A stretch of 30,163 bases of DNA from Minisyncoccus sp041650175. GTDB lineage: Bacteria; Patescibacteriota; Minisyncoccia; Minisyncoccales; Minisyncoccaceae. The DNA lies in NCBI GenBank assembly GCA_041650175.1, contig JBAZLS010000011.1:1-30163 (forward strand), written 5' to 3'. The position numbers and the translations under genes were made by a program. Positions 6,054 through 14,563 of this stretch are shown here, in pieces; position 1 is the stretch's first letter, and each line of letters starts with the position of its first letter. A model generated the notes under the pieces. That model did not search any database. It was not told the origin of the DNA and saw only the letters and a list, made by a program, of their open reading frames with translations.

Positions 6054-8189
6054 ATGCAATATACTTTTTCGACACCAATTGAATATGTACCTCATATTGG
6101 TCCAGCTTTTGAAAAAAGACTGAAAACTCTTAAGATACGAACATTGGGGGATCTTATTTTTTATTTTCCAAAATACTACCAAGATTATTCTAATATTCGA
6201 AATATAGACTCAATCAAGATAAATGAAATTGCTTGCGTAAAAGGAACTGTTATTGAAATAAAAGAAGAAAGAAGCTTGAAAAAAAGAATGGCAATAACAA
6301 AAGCTGTTATCCAAGATGAAACAGCTTCGATTGAGGTTGTTTGGTTTAATCAGTCATATATTTTTAAAAATATCAAAAAAGGAGATGTTTTGATTCTAGC
6401 TGGAAAAATAACAATTAATAGAAATCATATATATCTTAGTTCGCCAACTTTTGAAAAAGTATCAGACAAAGATAGTCTTCATCTCGGCAAGATTGCTGGA
6501 GTGTATATGGAGACAAAAGGCATTACTTCGAGGTGGATAAGATTTATTTTAAAACCAGTCTTGGATAAAATAATCGATAAAATTCCCGAAACCCTCCCAG
6601 ATGAAGTCATAAAAAAGCATAACCTGCTTCCTTTTAAAAAAGCTCTTTATCAAATACACTTCCCTGCTTCAATGGAATTAGCGCAAAAAGCTCAAGAAAG
6701 ATTTTCTTTTGAAAATGTTTTTATGATTACGCTTTTTGCTGCAAAGAAAAAAATTGAAAATGAAAATGAAACAGCAAATCCAATTTCGATAAATAAAAAT
6801 GTGATAGATAGATTTTTAGATGGTTTACCATTTGAATTAACAAAAGAACAAAAGAAATCTGGCTGGCAAATTATAAAAGATATGACAAGAAATTATCCGA
6901 TGAATCGTTTGCTTCAAGGAGACGTTGGCTCTGGAAAAACAGTTGTGTCAATAATGGCAGCAATAAATACAATTAAGAATAAAAGCCAAGTTGTTGTGAT
7001 GGCTCCAACAGAAATACTTGCGAAACAGCACTTTAAGACATTCTTCAATATTCTTAAAGGTTATAATATAAATATTGGATTACTTACTGGAAAGGAGGAT
7101 AAGTTTTATTCCAAGAAATTAAAATCTGATACTATCGAAATTTCGAGAGAAAGATTACTTGAAAAAACCGCTGATGGAGGAATAGACGTACTTATCGGTA
7201 CTCATGCTTTAATTACAGCAAATAATAAAAAAGCTATTAAAAAACAATCCAAAGTATTATTCAATAATCTCGGATTAGTAGTAGTTGATGAACAGCACCG
7301 TTTCGGAGTAAAACAAAGAGCAGCTCTTTGTGGAAAAATGAAAGATAAAATACCACATTTATTATCAATGACCGCAACTCCAATCCCCCGAAGTTTGGCA
7401 TTGACTATCTGGGGCGATCTTGATTTATCGACAATCACAGAAATGCCCAAAGGGAGAAAAATTATTAAAACAAGCATTGTAGCAGAATCTGACAGGCAAA
7501 AAGCCTATGACTTTATAGAAAAACAAATAAAAGAAGGGCGACAAACTTTTGTAATCTGCCCAAGGATTGATGCTAGCGATGGAAAAAGAGAAATGATGCT
7601 GGAAATGAAAAATGTAACAGAAGAATATGAAAAACTTTCCAAAAAAATATTTCCTCATTTAAAAATAGAAATGTTGCATGGCAAAATGACGCCTAAGGAA
7701 AAAGAAACAATAATGAAAAATTTCCGATTGAAAAAATTTGACATCCTTGTTTCGACTTCCGTAATTGAAGTCGGTATTGATGTACCTAATGCAACAGTAA
7801 TAATGATTGAAGGAGCTGATAGATTTGGCCTTGCACAACTTCATCAATTTCGAGGAAGAGTCGGCAGAGGAGAATACCAATCATATTGTTTTTTGCTGAC
7901 AGATTCTAGAAGCGCTAAAACAGACCAACGACTGCGCGCAATGATAAAATACGACAGCGGGTTCAAATTGTCTGAAATAGACCTTAAAATAAGAGGACCT
8001 GGAGATTTTTTCGGAGTAAGACAATGGGGCATCCCTGATTTTGCAATGAATGCGTTAAAAGACCCGCGAATAATTGAAAAAATCAAAGAAACTGCTGAAG
8101 AAATAATAGAAAAAGATGTTCAATTAGAAAAATATCCTACTCTTAAAAAAAGATTTGAATCTTTTAGCGAGAGAATACATTTAGAATGA
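6054..8189 (+). CDS. recG: ATP-dependent DNA helicase RecG
   Basis: RecG is a superfamily 2 helicase that reverses stalled forks and branch-migrates Holliday junctions. The 711 residues match the family length. The N-terminal wedge region starts with a helix-hairpin-helix-like YVPHIGPAFEKRLKTL, followed by an OB-fold region at about 60-145. Helicase motifs are intact: Walker A GDVGSGKT (about 289-296), APTEILAKQH, the Walker B variant DEQHRFG (about 410), MTATPIPRSL (about 438-447), STSVIEVGIDVPNA and QFRGRVGRG (about 598-606). The C-terminal LKIRGPGDFFGVRQ block is also typical of RecG. It appears monocistronic, with a convergent gene ending 17 bases beyond its stop. Confidence 0.97.
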   Translation: MQYTFSTPIEYVPHIGPAFEKRLKTLKIRTLGDLIFYFPKYYQDYSNIRNIDSIKINEIACVKGTVIEIKEERSLKKRMAITKAVIQDETASIEVVWFNQSYIFKNIKKGDVLILAGKITINRNHIYLSSPTFEKVSDKDSLHLGKIAGVYMETKGITSRWIRFILKPVLDKIIDKIPETLPDEVIKKHNLLPFKKALYQIHFPASMELAQKAQERFSFENVFMITLFAAKKKIENENETANPISINKNVIDRFLDGLPFELTKEQKKSGWQIIKDMTRNYPMNRLLQGDVGSGKTVVSIMAAINTIKNKSQVVVMAPTEILAKQHFKTFFNILKGYNINIGLLTGKEDKFYSKKLKSDTIEISRERLLEKTADGGIDVLIGTHALITANNKKAIKKQSKVLFNNLGLVVVDEQHRFGVKQRAALCGKMKDKIPHLLSMTATPIPRSLALTIWGDLDLSTITEMPKGRKIIKTSIVAESDRQKAYDFIEKQIKEGRQTFVICPRIDASDGKREMMLEMKNVTEEYEKLSKKIFPHLKIEMLHGKMTPKEKETIMKNFRLKKFDILVSTSVIEVGIDVPNATVIMIEGADRFGLAQLHQFRGRVGRGEYQSYCFLLTDSRSAKTDQRLRAMIKYDSGFKLSEIDLKIRGPGDFFGVRQWGIPDFAMNALKDPRIIEKIKETAEEIIEKDVQLEKYPTLKKRFESFSERIHLE

Positions 8190-8206
8190 AATATATAAAG
8201 CAGTTC

Positions 8207-8743
8207 TTATTTTCCAAATAAATTTAATATCTTAACAATAAAGGGATTTGATGGAAAATAAATTACTGATAAAGATAAAAATAGAGCTAAGAAACTAGAA
8301 AATACCGATCCCCAAATAAATCCCCAAACAATATACATCCTATTAGATTTAAAAGCTAAAACAGTTTCCATTGCTCCAATCAGAAAAATTAAGAATATTA
8401 TCAGAGGCTGAAAATTTAAAAAACAATACATTGCAAATACTGTTATGAACCCAGCAATGAAGTCAAAAACTTTTTTCTTGGCACTATATGTATAAAAAAC
8501 AATATTATAATTAGGAGAAAAAGAACTTTCTGTTATTTTTTCTTTAATATTTAATATTTCTAGTTTTTCATCAGTTGGCTCTTCCTCTAAAGTTTCTTCA
8601 TCTGTTTGGTCTGTTAGCATTGAAGGAGAAAGTCGAATAATTCCTGTTTCCTCTGGTTTTGCATTAAGAGAAAACTCGTGAAGCCTTTCTTCAACTATTT
8701 TTTCGTCTTCTGATGTTATTGTTAGTTTATCTTTTTCTTCCAT
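8207..8743 (-). CDS. Hypothetical membrane protein
   Basis: This 178-residue protein has an acidic cytoplasmic-looking N-terminal half (residues 1-85, rich in E and D, with EETLEEEPTDEK) followed by about three hydrophobic segments at 92-112, 115-130 and 137-168. I recognise no enzyme motif. It is downstream of, and on the same strand as, the glycosyltransferase at 8811-10376, but a terminator-like hairpin lies between them. Its stop faces the recG stop. Confidence 0.6.
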   Translation of the reverse strand: MEEKDKLTITSEDEKIVEERLHEFSLNAKPEETGIIRLSPSMLTDQTDEETLEEEPTDEKLEILNIKEKITESSFSPNYNIVFYTYSAKKKVFDFIAGFITVFAMYCFLNFQPLIIFLIFLIGAMETVLAFKSNRMYIVWGFIWGSVFSSFLALFLSLSVIYFPSNPFIVKILNLFGK

Positions 8744-8790
8744 TTGATTTAGTATTTAAATTGTACCATAGAAAACCATTGACTGAAAAT

Positions 8791-8811
8791 AACAAAAAGG
8801 GCTGATCAGCC
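8791..8811 (-). terminator. Terminator at the end of the GT2 gene
   Basis: On the minus strand the palindrome GGCTGATCAGCC (8800-8811) overlaps the glycosyltransferase stop codon and is followed by CTTTTTG and more T-rich sequence. The stem is short. Confidence 0.55.
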
Positions 8812-10376
8812 TACTTTTTTCTTACTTTTGGAGTAACCCAGAACCCCATATATTTACCTGTCAACCAATGGAATTGAGCATGAAGAGCAGGAATAGAACT
8901 AAAAAATATCGTAATAAATGGTATTAGTATCCATTCCATAACCATTGAAAAATATCTCATAAAACCGATTTCTTTTGGACGTTTCGGTAAAAGTACCATG
9001 CTTAAATAAATAGACCCAATTAGTCCAAGCATATTAATAGTCAGAATAGTACTAGTTGTTTTGGGAAGATTATAGGCCAATAATGTTTCAGAAAATTGCG
9101 GACCGCCAAAAAATATTGGAAGCCATCCTAAAGCAAAAATCAAAATAGAAGAAACTGCCCATGTAACATGCCCTTCAATCAAATCCCAGCCCATTGATAA
9201 TTTTTTCTTTATGGATATTTTTTTATTTTTTAAACAAGCAAAAAGAAAATATGGAACCTCCCCTACTCCATAAGCCCAACGCTTCTGCTGATGATAAATA
9301 TTTTTTAGAGTAGCCCAAGTGCTATGAGCACAATTAGCATCCATAGAAATTGGGTAGAACATCGGTTCTACCCGATAGTCGCCATCGTACTCGAAAAAAC
9401 ATTGCCAAAATATCCTAGAATCATCTGAAACAACATTTGTTTGTTTAAAACCGACATCACTCAATGCTTTGAAACTCATAGAATGTGAAGAAAAAGTAAC
9501 TAACTTTTCTGGCTGTTCCTGATTCATTGTGTGCCAAAAAGTAGCTGAAAAAGAAAAAACTCTAGAAATTACTGGCGTTTGCCAAATATTATTCAAATAT
9601 AAAGGAACTGGCTGATAACTAGCACGACAGGGACGATTTACTGTAAGATAAATATAGGTTAAACAACTGAAATATTTAGGAAATACACAAGCATCTATAT
9701 CAAAAGACGAAATAATAATATTTTCATAAGGAATATTCAATGGATCAATAACAAGCTTTTTAACTTGTTTGCTTGCCCAAGCATCATTGGCTCCATGCCC
9801 AGAGATTTCACCTTCTATTCCTCTAGGATGCCAAGTAACAATGAATTTAAAAAATAAATGACCAAAATCGGTTTTTATTTTTTCTGCGATTTTGCTAGCA
9901 TTTTCTCGGTCTGCCTCTTCGCATGCAAAAACAACTATCATTCTGTTTTTTGGATAGTCTATTTTTGATAAATTTGTAAAGGTTTGATAAATGAGTTCTA
10001 TCGGCTCTTTATAGGTAGGTAAAATTAGAAGATGGTAGATATCCTCCCTCCAATTTTTGATTTTTAAGCCATTTTTCGGTGCTTCTAAGGCGTCTAACTT
10101 GGCAAGCCAGTCCTCTTGTTCATTAGCCTTCATTTTGGCATAACTGCTTCGTAGATAAAAATAAAAATGAATAGTACGGAAAAGCCAATAAAGATCATAA
10201 AGAATAATAAAAATGGATATCCAAAAAGGCAGACTAAAAGATAAGAATATGCCCAGAGATAGAACCGCTATGCTGAGTAGCGGTACGAGCATTTCGAAAA
10301 ATCTATAAAGTATTCTTTCCTTTTTAATTGAAAGATCTGCCGCTCTGCCTATTTTGAGATAATATTTTTCTTCCAT
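8811..10376 (-). CDS. Cellulose-synthase-like family 2 membrane glycosyltransferase
   Basis: This 521-residue processive-type GT2 probably polymerises or transfers sugars at the cytoplasmic membrane. Two N-terminal helices (about 28-70) precede a GT-A domain with LPTYKEPIELI (about 118), a DID metal/nucleotide-sugar motif in SSFDIDACVFP (about 223-233), and a QQKRWAYGVGE block (about 363-373) matching the Q/R-x-x-R-W acceptor motif. Four C-terminal membrane helices follow (about 405-510). This arrangement resembles bacterial cellulose- and hyaluronan-synthase-like proteins, but the product cannot be told from sequence. No clear Shine-Dalgarno precedes the ATG. A tRNA-associated repeat region separates it from the next glycan genes. 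Confidence 0.88.
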   Translation of the reverse strand: MEEKYYLKIGRAADLSIKKERILYRFFEMLVPLLSIAVLSLGIFLSFSLPFWISIFIILYDLYWLFRTIHFYFYLRSSYAKMKANEQEDWLAKLDALEAPKNGLKIKNWREDIYHLLILPTYKEPIELIYQTFTNLSKIDYPKNRMIVVFACEEADRENASKIAEKIKTDFGHLFFKFIVTWHPRGIEGEISGHGANDAWASKQVKKLVIDPLNIPYENIIISSFDIDACVFPKYFSCLTYIYLTVNRPCRASYQPVPLYLNNIWQTPVISRVFSFSATFWHTMNQEQPEKLVTFSSHSMSFKALSDVGFKQTNVVSDDSRIFWQCFFEYDGDYRVEPMFYPISMDANCAHSTWATLKNIYHQQKRWAYGVGEVPYFLFACLKNKKISIKKKLSMGWDLIEGHVTWAVSSILIFALGWLPIFFGGPQFSETLLAYNLPKTTSTILTINMLGLIGSIYLSMVLLPKRPKEIGFMRYFSMVMEWILIPFITIFFSSIPALHAQFHWLTGKYMGFWVTPKVRKK

Positions 10377-10546
10377 ATTTATTTAAGTAAAATCAAAGCG
10401 GACTATGGTTAACAGTGAGCTAAATTAGAGAAAAATTTTAATAAACGTATTTGATAACCGCCTAATTTTTGGCTAAACATTTTGATTTTCAAAACTTGAA
10501 AAAATAATCAGACAGTTCTAAATTCATTATACATCATTTTCATTCA

Positions 10547-10660
10547 AAACAGTGACCCTACAGGGCTTAATTATTTTAATAAATAATTAAGGACGGAGGT
10601 CTGTCTGAGACCGAGTCGGGCCAGAGGAAAATTCTAGCAAGAATTTATCCGATGGTCGTT
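10547..10660 (-). repeat. tRNA-linked element, copy 3 (Glu)
   Basis: Family orientation is on the minus strand. H1 is AAATTCT 10629-10635 / AGAATTT 10640-10646 with loop TGCT (minus). H2 is GGTCT 10598-10602 / AGACC 10608-10612 around CAGAC (minus), with outer pairs GAC/GTC and the TC/TCC internal loop. A third hairpin, TTAATTATTT-type, occupies about 10566-10590. On the minus strand the unit ends with CCCTGTAGGGTCAC, the tRNA-Glu 3' end. Its other flank carries an unrelated T-arm, GTTCGATTCCCATCC (10658 onward on the plus strand). Confidence 0.78.
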
Positions 10661-10723
10661 CGATTCCCATCCTGAAAATAACAAGATAACTTTATATTCA
10701 TTATACATCATTTTTGTTCAAAA

Positions 10724-10815
10724 CAGTGACCCTACAGGTAATCGCCTTCGCATAAAAACTTGCTAGTTTTTTGCTCAGGCCGGCCTCAGCTTCAGTCAAG
10801 CTTCGACTTCGATTC
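10724..10815 (+). repeat. tRNA-linked element, copy 4 (Glu)
   Basis: H1 is AAAAACT 10754-10760 / AGTTTTT 10765-10771 around TGCT. H2 is AGCTT 10788-10792 / AAGCT 10798-10802 around CAGTC. The left flank, GTGACCCTACAGG then TAATCGCCTTCG, is the reverse complement of the tRNA-Glu 3' end up to the T-loop. About 45 bases further left (from 10693) repeat the sequence before copy 3 (from 10520), including ATTCATTATACATCATTTT, so the two units are tandem duplicates that share their outer flank. Confidence 0.8.
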
Positions 10816-10874
10816 CTACAACGTTTTAATGACTTATTTTTTCTTGCTCTTAAACATAGATTATGTCGAATGTG

Positions 10875-10946
10875 TGACCCTACAGGGAATCGAACCCTGA
10901 TTATCAGATTGAAAATCTGGCGTCCTAACCGTTAGACGATAGGGCC
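10875..10946 (-). tRNA. tRNA-Glu(TTC)
   Basis: This is a complete 72-base cloverleaf on the minus strand. The acceptor GGCCCTA/TAGGGTC has one G-U; the anticodon arm is CCAGA TTTTCAA TCTGA; the T arm is CAGGG TTCGATT CCCTG; the discriminator is A. Anticodon TTC reads GAA and GAG. CCA is not encoded. Two decayed downstream units (copies 3 and 4) repeat its last 13 or so bases. With those units it fills the 10377-11000 gene gap. Confidence 0.95.
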
Positions 10947-11000
10947 TTAACAAATTACTTATAACAAAAATGGCTTGAAAAATCAATAGCTTAATTTTGG

Positions 11001-11426
11001 CTATTTTTTCTTAAAAACGATGAATTTATAACCTAAAAAGTTAAATCCTGCTGAAAAAACTGAGGCAATAATTTTAATAAAATTGAGCCAAAAAATATTA
11101 CCTATTCCATAATGAGTAAAAAATGTTGTTCCAGTAAAAACTATTAAAGTGTTTAAAATCCCCGTAAAAAAACTAATTATTAAAAAGAAAATAATTTCTT
11201 TGCTAAAAAAATACTTTTCCTTTCCGAATGTCCAAAACTTATTAAAAAGATACGAGCTTATAATTGCTAAAGAAAATGAAATGGCATTTATTACTATTAT
11301 CCCCTCTCCGGAATTAATTTTTAAAATATAGCTGAGAAGATTTAAAGTTCCGAAATCAACAAAACTATTTATTGCGCCGACTGTTAAAAACTTTCCAAAC
11401 TCATAAACAACTTTTTTATTTGCCAT
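11001..11426 (-). CDS. GtrA-like membrane protein
   Basis: This 141-residue protein has four membrane helices and the GtrA pattern: FGKFLTVGAINSFVDFGTLNLL at the start, an ISSYLFNKFWTFG motif near 58-70, and a last helix ending in NFLGYKFIVFKKK. GtrA-family proteins are thought to help move lipid-linked sugars made by dolichyl-phosphate-type glycosyltransferases across the membrane. The neighbour just upstream is exactly that kind of enzyme, and their coding regions overlap by 11 bases, implying translational coupling. I infer that the pair supplies polyprenyl-phosphate sugars for envelope glycans. Confidence 0.9.
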   Translation of the reverse strand: MANKKVVYEFGKFLTVGAINSFVDFGTLNLLSYILKINSGEGIIVINAISFSLAIISSYLFNKFWTFGKEKYFFSKEIIFFLIISFFTGILNTLIVFTGTTFFTHYGIGNIFWLNFIKIIASVFSAGFNFLGYKFIVFKKK

Positions 11427-12132
11427 ATTTGCCCTGAATTAAATAGAATTTTATTTTCCAGATATCCCAAAAAATATTCCAAATATTTTTCAAACTAACC
11501 TTGCTGTCAATATTATTTTTCCAATAAACAGGTATTTCTCTTATTTTATAATTACTATTTTTTGCAATGCATAAAACTTCGATATCAAATGCAAATCCAT
11601 TTATTTTTGTTTTTGAAAAAATATCTTTTGCTGTGTTTTTTTTAAAACCTTTAAATCCGCACTGAGTATCTTCATATTCAGACAATTTAATTATTTTTGT
11701 GAAAAAATTAAATGTTTTTCCTATTTTCTCCCTCAGATAAGGTTGCTTTTGGATAATCTTTGCCCCATCAGCTTCTCGTGAACCGATAACTATATCATAT
11801 CCTTGTTCAAGCATATTTCTTGCATCTTTTATGTGGCTAAGCGAAGTGGAATTATCAGAATCAAGAAAAATAATAATGTTTCCTTCAGCTGATAATATTC
11901 CTGTTTTGACAGCAAAGCCTTTTCCTTTATTTTTTTCTAAATTTATCAATTTTAATCCGCTATATTCTCTAAACAGATTTTCTACGGTTGATGAGGTATT
12001 ATCGCTTGAACCATCATTAACTACAATAACTTCAGCAGTAATTTTTTCTGATTTTAAAAAGTCGAAAATTTCACGTAATGTTGTTGGCAACCTTTTTTCT
12101 TCATTAAAAGCTGGGATAATTATTGAAATCAT
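11416..12132 (-). CDS. Dolichyl-phosphate-type family 2 glycosyltransferase
   Basis: This 238-residue soluble-looking GT2 has the canonical N-terminus: MISIIIPAFNEEKRLPTTL, VIVVNDGSSDNT (about 35-46), NKGKGFAVKTGIL (about 68-80) and the DXD-bearing IIIFLDSDNSTS (about 86-97). The sequence resembles dolichyl/polyprenyl-phosphate beta-glucosyltransferases, which charge a lipid phosphate with a nucleotide sugar on the cytoplasmic face. It begins immediately after the stop of the upstream gene (TAAATG) and overlaps the downstream GtrA gene by 11 bases. The three genes are almost certainly one operon. Confidence 0.92.
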   Translation of the reverse strand: MISIIIPAFNEEKRLPTTLREIFDFLKSEKITAEVIVVNDGSSDNTSSTVENLFREYSGLKLINLEKNKGKGFAVKTGILSAEGNIIIFLDSDNSTSLSHIKDARNMLEQGYDIVIGSREADGAKIIQKQPYLREKIGKTFNFFTKIIKLSEYEDTQCGFKGFKKNTAKDIFSKTKINGFAFDIEVLCIAKNSNYKIREIPVYWKNNIDSKVSLKNIWNIFWDIWKIKFYLIQGKYGK

Positions 12133-14493
12133 TTATTTATATCTTAACTCCGTATTTCCCTTTCCAAAAACAAACATAAAAGACGGAGTAGCCCAAAAAA
12201 CAGTCTGGTTTTCATCTTTGCTTTTCCATTTTGGAAAATATGAATAATTGATTAAAATATTAGAATCACTGTTAAATTTTATGTATTCATTCTCTAATAC
12301 TTCTGGATTTATTTTTTCTACTTTTATATTTTCTGAATTATTTTTTGCAATAATATCATAGATTTCTCCATAAAAAACATCTCTTTCTTTTATTTTAAGA
12401 TCATTTTGTTGTTTACTTATATCAATATCTGGCTTTTCTTTTTTTGCTACAAAATAAATATTATTAGAATTACTTGAACAATTTTCTTGCGCTCCGATAA
12501 CTACTACTGGCTTATTTTTGCTTGCTATTAATTTTATATCATCAGTTGGACAATTACTCGTACTTATTATATAGCCTTTTATTCGTGATAATTCATATTT
12601 TGACAACTCCTTGAATGATTTTTCTGTATACAATACTGGATGTTTAATTGCATAGTTATTCTCATACCATTTTTTCGAAAATTCCTTAAAATTAAGACTG
12701 AGCGGATTGCTTTGGATAAATAAAAATGGTTCATAATTAGTTGAAGATATTAATGATTGGGGTTCGTCATTAATTTCGATTATAACAAAAGGACTTATTT
12801 TCTTTTTAATACTAACTAAATTATTGTTAAATGATGAATTTGCAAAATCTAAAATCGGAGTATGGTGGACATTGCTTGTTAAAATGTACTTTACTCCATA
12901 AGTTGACAGTTTTTTAACAATTGATTTTATTTTCTCACTATTCTTATCAGAAATATTTTCTATCAAATTATCCAATTCAATATTTTGAAAAGCATATCCG
13001 GATTTGGATGAATTATATTCATATTGGGCAATTTCGTTTGAAATCAAATATCCATACTCAAAAATCTCTTGGTGTGATCCGTAATAAGAAAAAGAAAGTG
13101 AAGATTCATGAATTAGCCCTCCGAGTACGGGCGTTTTTTCCAATCCAAGTTGCATATTTTCATAATGCGGACCGCCTGAGCCTCCAAAAAATACTATAGC
13201 ATCATCTATAAAAACCTTCTTGTCCTTATTAGAATTTAAAAAATCTAAAATTTCTTTATTTTCTTTTGCATATTGGCGAGTTTGCGCATATATTTTTTTA
13301 TAAAAACTAAAATAAAAATGAGGCACTACGTCAACCATTATTCCTATAAAAAAGAACCAGCAGATAATTAATTTTATAGTAAAATTTTTTTGCTTTAAGT
13401 TTAATTTTAGTTCTAAGTAATTATCTAAAACATATCTTAAGCCATAAGTTGAAATAAAAATATTAATAACAACTATTCCAGCTGTAAAACGATACCAATG
13501 AATAGGAATCTGGATAAATTGATTTATTATATCTCTTGGCAGAAGTATTAAACTAGATAAAAAAAATATTGCTAGAAAACTATTTTTTTCTTTGATTAGC
13601 CTAACAATCCCGATAATCGTAAATACAAATAGGAAAAGTCCTAATATCGGCTGAGAATATAAAGCAATTATTGGGTCTCCTATTACCATCCCAGAATAAT
13701 CCTCGCTTGAGGTGAGATTTATATTGAGCAAAAAGGGCACCCACCAAAAAGCGGTTATTAATAGACTGCCCAAAAAAATAATTAATCCTTTTTTCCAAAA
13801 ACTCTTAAAATAAAAAACTATATAAAAAAGCAAATATATTGCGGCAAATATAGTAGTAAAAATATGGCTCAAGATAAGAGCGGAAAAAAGACCGATTGAT
13901 AAAAATAGATATTTTTTATTATCTGTCTGCCTTAATTTTTCGATTGTTCCTATTAAAAAAATAAAAATTGGCCAAGCAAATGCGTTTGAAAAAAATCCAG
14001 CCGAAAATTCTGCAATTATTCCTACTCCGTAATTCCCTACTAGAGTCTCTAATAAAACAAGATACCCTAAACATAAAGCTAAGATGCTCGTCTTGCTATT
14101 TTTAAAAAAAATACTCGCCGTATAATAAATAGAAACTAGGAATAAAAAAGGCAGAATAAAGAGAATAAAATTAAAGCAGAAAACTAATGATAATAATTTG
14201 AAACTAATCAAATGCAAAAAACAAACCGTAATATATGGCAAGGGATTGTAAAAAGTAAAAACAGGATATCCTCCGAACCAATTAGGATCGTAGCCGCTAA
14301 TACGAAATTGCTGTAAATATTCCAGCATTTTTTCACATAAGTAATAATGTCCTGGAAGATCTCCTGCTGCAATAATTTCATCTGAAAAACAAAATTTTAA
14401 AAGATAAAATAAACTGCCAAATATAATAAGTAATAGAATATTACTGAACGTTAATCGCTTTTTGACCTGCTCCAAAATATCGCTAAAATTCAT
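12133..14493 (-). CDS. Large multi-pass GT-C-like membrane protein
   Basis: This 786-residue protein has roughly ten or eleven membrane helices in residues 18-400 followed by a large extracytoplasmic domain. The first outer loop contains GDLPGHYYLCEKMLEYLQQF and then DPNWFGGYPVFTFYNPLP. An acidic loop after the first helix followed by a W-x-x-GYP-type stretch is typical of membrane proteins annotated as 6-pyruvoyl-tetrahydropterin synthase-related, which look like GT-C glycosyltransferases using lipid-linked sugars. No pterin-synthase function is implied. Its stop abuts the start of the polyprenyl-phosphate glycosyltransferase, so I infer it uses the lipid-linked sugar made and flipped by the next two genes. 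It is divergent from tsaD. Confidence 0.75.
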   Translation of the reverse strand: MNFSDILEQVKKRLTFSNILLLIIFGSLFYLLKFCFSDEIIAAGDLPGHYYLCEKMLEYLQQFRISGYDPNWFGGYPVFTFYNPLPYITVCFLHLISFKLLSLVFCFNFILFILPFLFLVSIYYTASIFFKNSKTSILALCLGYLVLLETLVGNYGVGIIAEFSAGFFSNAFAWPIFIFLIGTIEKLRQTDNKKYLFLSIGLFSALILSHIFTTIFAAIYLLFYIVFYFKSFWKKGLIIFLGSLLITAFWWVPFLLNINLTSSEDYSGMVIGDPIIALYSQPILGLFLFVFTIIGIVRLIKEKNSFLAIFFLSSLILLPRDIINQFIQIPIHWYRFTAGIVVINIFISTYGLRYVLDNYLELKLNLKQKNFTIKLIICWFFFIGIMVDVVPHFYFSFYKKIYAQTRQYAKENKEILDFLNSNKDKKVFIDDAIVFFGGSGGPHYENMQLGLEKTPVLGGLIHESSLSFSYYGSHQEIFEYGYLISNEIAQYEYNSSKSGYAFQNIELDNLIENISDKNSEKIKSIVKKLSTYGVKYILTSNVHHTPILDFANSSFNNNLVSIKKKISPFVIIEINDEPQSLISSTNYEPFLFIQSNPLSLNFKEFSKKWYENNYAIKHPVLYTEKSFKELSKYELSRIKGYIISTSNCPTDDIKLIASKNKPVVVIGAQENCSSNSNNIYFVAKKEKPDIDISKQQNDLKIKERDVFYGEIYDIIAKNNSENIKVEKINPEVLENEYIKFNSDSNILINYSYFPKWKSKDENQTVFWATPSFMFVFGKGNTELRYK

Positions 14494-14563
14494 AACAATT
14501 AGTTTTGCTTTTATCTATTTAATAGTATAAAATTAAATAAAAAATAAATCAAATACAGGGAAA

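Noticed and set aside
12133..14493. A pterin-biosynthesis enzyme
   Set aside because: The database-style name 6-pyruvoyl-tetrahydropterin synthase-related is attached to such membrane proteins, but no pterin-synthase motif is visible and the topology is that of a glycosyltransferase.
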